Source: DASTGO01 sp035719045 (GTDB lineage: Bacteria > Actinomycetota > Actinomycetes > Actinomycetales > Kineosporiaceae). Taken from it: 16,802 bases of DNA. The translations under genes and the position numbers were made by a program. The notes under the pieces were generated by a model. That model saw only the letters and a program-made list of their open reading frames with translations, searched no databases and was not told where the DNA came from. Every line of letters starts with the position of its first letter. Position 1 is the stretch's first letter. Positions 15,065-16,802 of this stretch are shown piece by piece. The stretch covers positions 1 through 16,802 of the forward strand of contig DASTGO010000378.1 of assembly GCA_035719045.1 (NCBI GenBank). The letters are read 5' to 3'.

Positions 15065-15106
15065 AACACGAGCAGCACCAGCAGAAGACGAACAAAGGAG
15101 AAGGGC

Positions 15107-16186
15107 ATGGGTTCCGTACGCGTCGCCATCGTGGGCGTGGGCAACTGCGCCGCGTCCCTGGTCCAGGGCGTGCACTACTACCGGGACGCCGACGCATCGA
15201 GCACGGTCCCCGGCCTGATGCACGTGCAGTTCGGCGACTACCACGTGCGCGACATCGAGTTCGTGGCCGCTTTCGATGTGGACGGCAAGAAGGTCGGGCT
15301 CGACCTGTCCGAGGCCATCGGCGCCAGCGAGAACAACACCATCAAGATCTGCGACGTGCCGCCGCTCGGCGTCACCGTGCAGCGTGGCCACACCTACGAC
15401 GGCCTCGGCAAGTACTACCGGGAGACGATCACCGAGTCCGACGAGGAGCCGGTGGACGTCGTGCAGGTGCTCAAGGACGAGCAGGTCGACGTCCTGATCT
15501 CCTACCTGCCGGTGGGTTCGGAGGAGGCCGACAAGTTCTACGCGCAGTGCGCCATCGACGCGAAGGTCGCGTTCGTCAACGCCCTGCCCGTGTTCATCGC
15601 CTCCGACCCGGTGTGGGCGCAGAAGTTCATCGACGCCGGGGTGCCGATCGTCGGTGACGACATCAAGAGCCAGGTCGGTGCCACCATCACCCACCGGGTG
15701 CTGGCGAAGCTGTTCGAGGACCGGGGCGTCATCCTCGACCGGACCTACCAGCTGAACGTCGGCGGCAACATGGACTTCAAGAACATGCTGGAGCGCGACC
15801 GGCTGGAGTCCAAGAAGATCTCCAAGACGCAGGCCGTCACCAGCAACCTGTCGCACGATCTCGGCTCCCGCAACGTGCACATCGGCCCGAGCGACTACGT
15901 GCAGTGGCTCGACGACCGGAAGTGGGCGTACGTGCGGCTGGAGGGCCGGGCGTTCGGTGAGGTCCCGCTGAACCTGGAGTACAAGCTCGAGGTCTGGGAC
16001 TCCCCGAACTCCGCAGGCATCATCATCGACGCCCTGCGTGCCGCGAAGATCGCCAAGGACCGCGGGATCGGCGGCCCGATCCTGTCCGCCGCGTCCTACT
16101 TCATGAAGTCCCCGCCGGTGCAGTACGCCGACGACATCGCCCGCCAGAACGTCGAGGCGTTCATCCGCGGCGAGGTCGAGCGCTGA
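15107..16186 (+). CDS. ino1: inositol-3-phosphate synthase
   Basis: This enzyme converts glucose 6-phosphate to 1D-myo-inositol 3-phosphate using NAD. In actinobacteria it feeds phosphatidylinositol, PI mannosides and mycothiol. The 359 residues match the short actinobacterial type. An N-terminal Rossmann NAD-binding segment, VAIVGVGNCAASLVQG (6-21), is followed by the active-site part: VGDDIKSQVGATITHR (182-197), LNVGGNMDFKNM (216-227), SKKISKTQAV (235-244) and HIGPSDYVQWLDDRKWAYV (258-276). The lysines of the active site (Lys187, Lys225, Lys237 and Lys240 region) are present. The ATG at 15107 follows AAAGGAG at a good distance. It lies downstream of padR and ends at a perfect terminator hairpin at 16264-16296. 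Confidence 0.97.
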   Translation: MGSVRVAIVGVGNCAASLVQGVHYYRDADASSTVPGLMHVQFGDYHVRDIEFVAAFDVDGKKVGLDLSEAIGASENNTIKICDVPPLGVTVQRGHTYDGLGKYYRETITESDEEPVDVVQVLKDEQVDVLISYLPVGSEEADKFYAQCAIDAKVAFVNALPVFIASDPVWAQKFIDAGVPIVGDDIKSQVGATITHRVLAKLFEDRGVILDRTYQLNVGGNMDFKNMLERDRLESKKISKTQAVTSNLSHDLGSRNVHIGPSDYVQWLDDRKWAYVRLEGRAFGEVPLNLEYKLEVWDSPNSAGIIIDALRAAKIAKDRGIGGPILSAASYFMKSPPVQYADDIARQNVEAFIRGEVER

Positions 16187-16263
16187 CACCGCCCGGCGTC
16201 ACCCGCGGCGCGGCCTGATCCGCCCGCAGGCGCGAGCCGGACTGCCCTGTTGCCGGTCGCTCC

Positions 16264-16296
16264 AAGGCCCCCGGAACCCCAGGTTCCGGGGGCCTT
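16264..16296 (+). terminator. terminator of ino1
   Basis: AAGGCCCCCGGAACC (16264-16278) pairs perfectly with GGTTCCGGGGGCCTT (16282-16296) around CCA. The 15-bp stem starts 78 bp after the ino1 stop. Its A/T ends supply only a short T-tract, which is common in high-GC actinobacteria. Confidence 0.9.
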
Positions 16297-16334
16297 CGCC
16301 GTCCCGGCATCCACTGCCGGCACGCCACCATCAG

Positions 16335-16340
16335 TAGCCT
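16335..16340 (+). promoter_or_regulatory. -10 box of a leaderless transcript
   Basis: TAGCCT lies six bases before the GTG at 16347, with no Shine-Dalgarno sequence between. This spacing puts transcription start at or next to the first codon, the usual pattern of actinobacterial leaderless genes. Confidence 0.55.
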
Positions 16341-16346
16341 GACCCC

Positions 16347-16802
16347 GTGAACGGCGCCCGTGACCTCGTGTCCGACCTGCGCGAAGTGCTGCGCGGCAAG
16401 GACTTCCGGAAACTGTTCGCCACCCGGCTGACCTCCCAGTGCGGCGACGGGGCATTCCAGGTCGGGCTGGCCGGGCTGTTCTTCTTCTCCCCCGAACATG
16501 CCGCCACCGCCGCCGGGATCGCCGCGGCGTTCGCAGTTGCCGTGCTGCCCTACTCCGTGCTCGGCCCGTTCGTCGGGGTGCTGCTGGACCGGTGGCGGCG
16601 CCGGCAGGTGCTGCTGTTCGGCAACGCCGTCCGTGCGGTGCTGGCACTGGGTATCGCTGGGCTGGTGATGGACCACGTCGTCGGTCCGGCGCTCTACGTC
16701 GCGGTGCTGGCGTGCATGTCGGTCAACCGCTTCCTGCTGGCCGGCCTGGGTGCTTCCCTTCCGCACGTGGTTCCCGCCCGGGACCTCGTGATGGCCGATG
16801 CC
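16347..16802 (+). CDS. MFS transporter, 5' part (runs off the window)
   Basis: The first 152 codons are visible and the frame is still open at the window end. The N-terminus, LREVLRGKDFRKLFATRLTS, and the following hydrophobic segment containing GDGAFQVGLAGLFFF resemble MFS efflux proteins of the ENTS/MFS_3 type. LLDRWRRRQVLL (about residues 79-90) corresponds to motif A in the loop after the second membrane segment. At least four membrane segments are present. An MFS gene (Rv0037c) also lies near ino1 in M. tuberculosis, which is suggestive but not proof of orthology. The GTG start is supported by the -10 box six bases upstream. No substrate can be named. Confidence 0.85.
   Translation, partial: MNGARDLVSDLREVLRGKDFRKLFATRLTSQCGDGAFQVGLAGLFFFSPEHAATAAGIAAAFAVAVLPYSVLGPFVGVLLDRWRRRQVLLFGNAVRAVLALGIAGLVMDHVVGPALYVAVLACMSVNRFLLAGLGASLPHVVPARDLVMADA

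Noticed and set aside
14261..16189. Minus-strand open frame of 642 codons antisense to padR and ino1
   Set aside because: It mirrors the codons of two well-identified genes and has no family features.

Overview
The window comes from a high-GC actinobacterium. Coding regions have strong G/C at third codon positions, GTG starts are common, two genes look leaderless, and the gene order is characteristic. The block ino1 - padR - (gap) - class A PBP - GT87-type membrane protein - rpsF - ssb - rpsR - rplI - dnaB matches the order I know from Mycobacterium tuberculosis (Rv0046c, Rv0047c, ponA1, Rv0051, rpsF, ssb, rpsR1, rplI, dnaB). In that species the block lies close to the chromosomal origin, so this is probably an origin-proximal core region. 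A Nakamurella- or Frankia-like member of the Actinomycetes is plausible, but the genus cannot be fixed from sequence reading alone.

Layout. Positions 1-182 hold no supported gene. Positions 183-2334 carry a divergent pair: an FMN split-barrel (pyridoxamine-oxidase-like) protein on the minus strand and a MocR-type regulator on the plus strand. The regulator is a GntR winged helix fused to a PLP aminotransferase fold. Their 58-bp shared promoter contains a near-perfect palindrome. Next, on the minus strand, come an MFS transporter (2393-3715), a small globin-fold protein that seems to lack the heme-ligating histidine (3771-4319), and the replicative helicase dnaB (4468-5832), which has no intein. 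Upstream of dnaB, a 551-bp non-coding stretch holds a cluster of DnaA-box-like 9-mers. A MATE transporter (6384-7892) then reads the opposite way and has an unusual repeat-encoded Asn-Pro N-terminal tail. It converges on the ribosomal/SSB operon (rpsF-ssb-rpsR-rplI, minus strand, 9651 to 7978), and a very strong 20-bp stem-loop separates the two.

Upstream of rpsF lie a polytopic GT87-like membrane protein (9909-11408) and a bifunctional class A penicillin-binding protein (11491-13848). These two are probably cotranscribed and act in cell-envelope assembly. A gene-free region (13849-14398) follows, then PadR regulator to ino1 (inositol-3-phosphate synthase) on the plus strand, ending in a perfect 15-bp terminator hairpin. 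The window closes with the 5' part of a leaderless MFS transporter gene.

Most of the window is conserved housekeeping DNA (replication, translation, peptidoglycan, inositol). The points that deserve a second look are the DnaA-box cluster at dnaB, the apparently heme-less globin, the cysteine-free S18 in the canonical operon, the MocR/oxidase control region, the MATE tail repeats and the hairpin-rich ssb-rpsR spacer. I found no mobile element, CRISPR array, phage gene or tRNA/rRNA gene.
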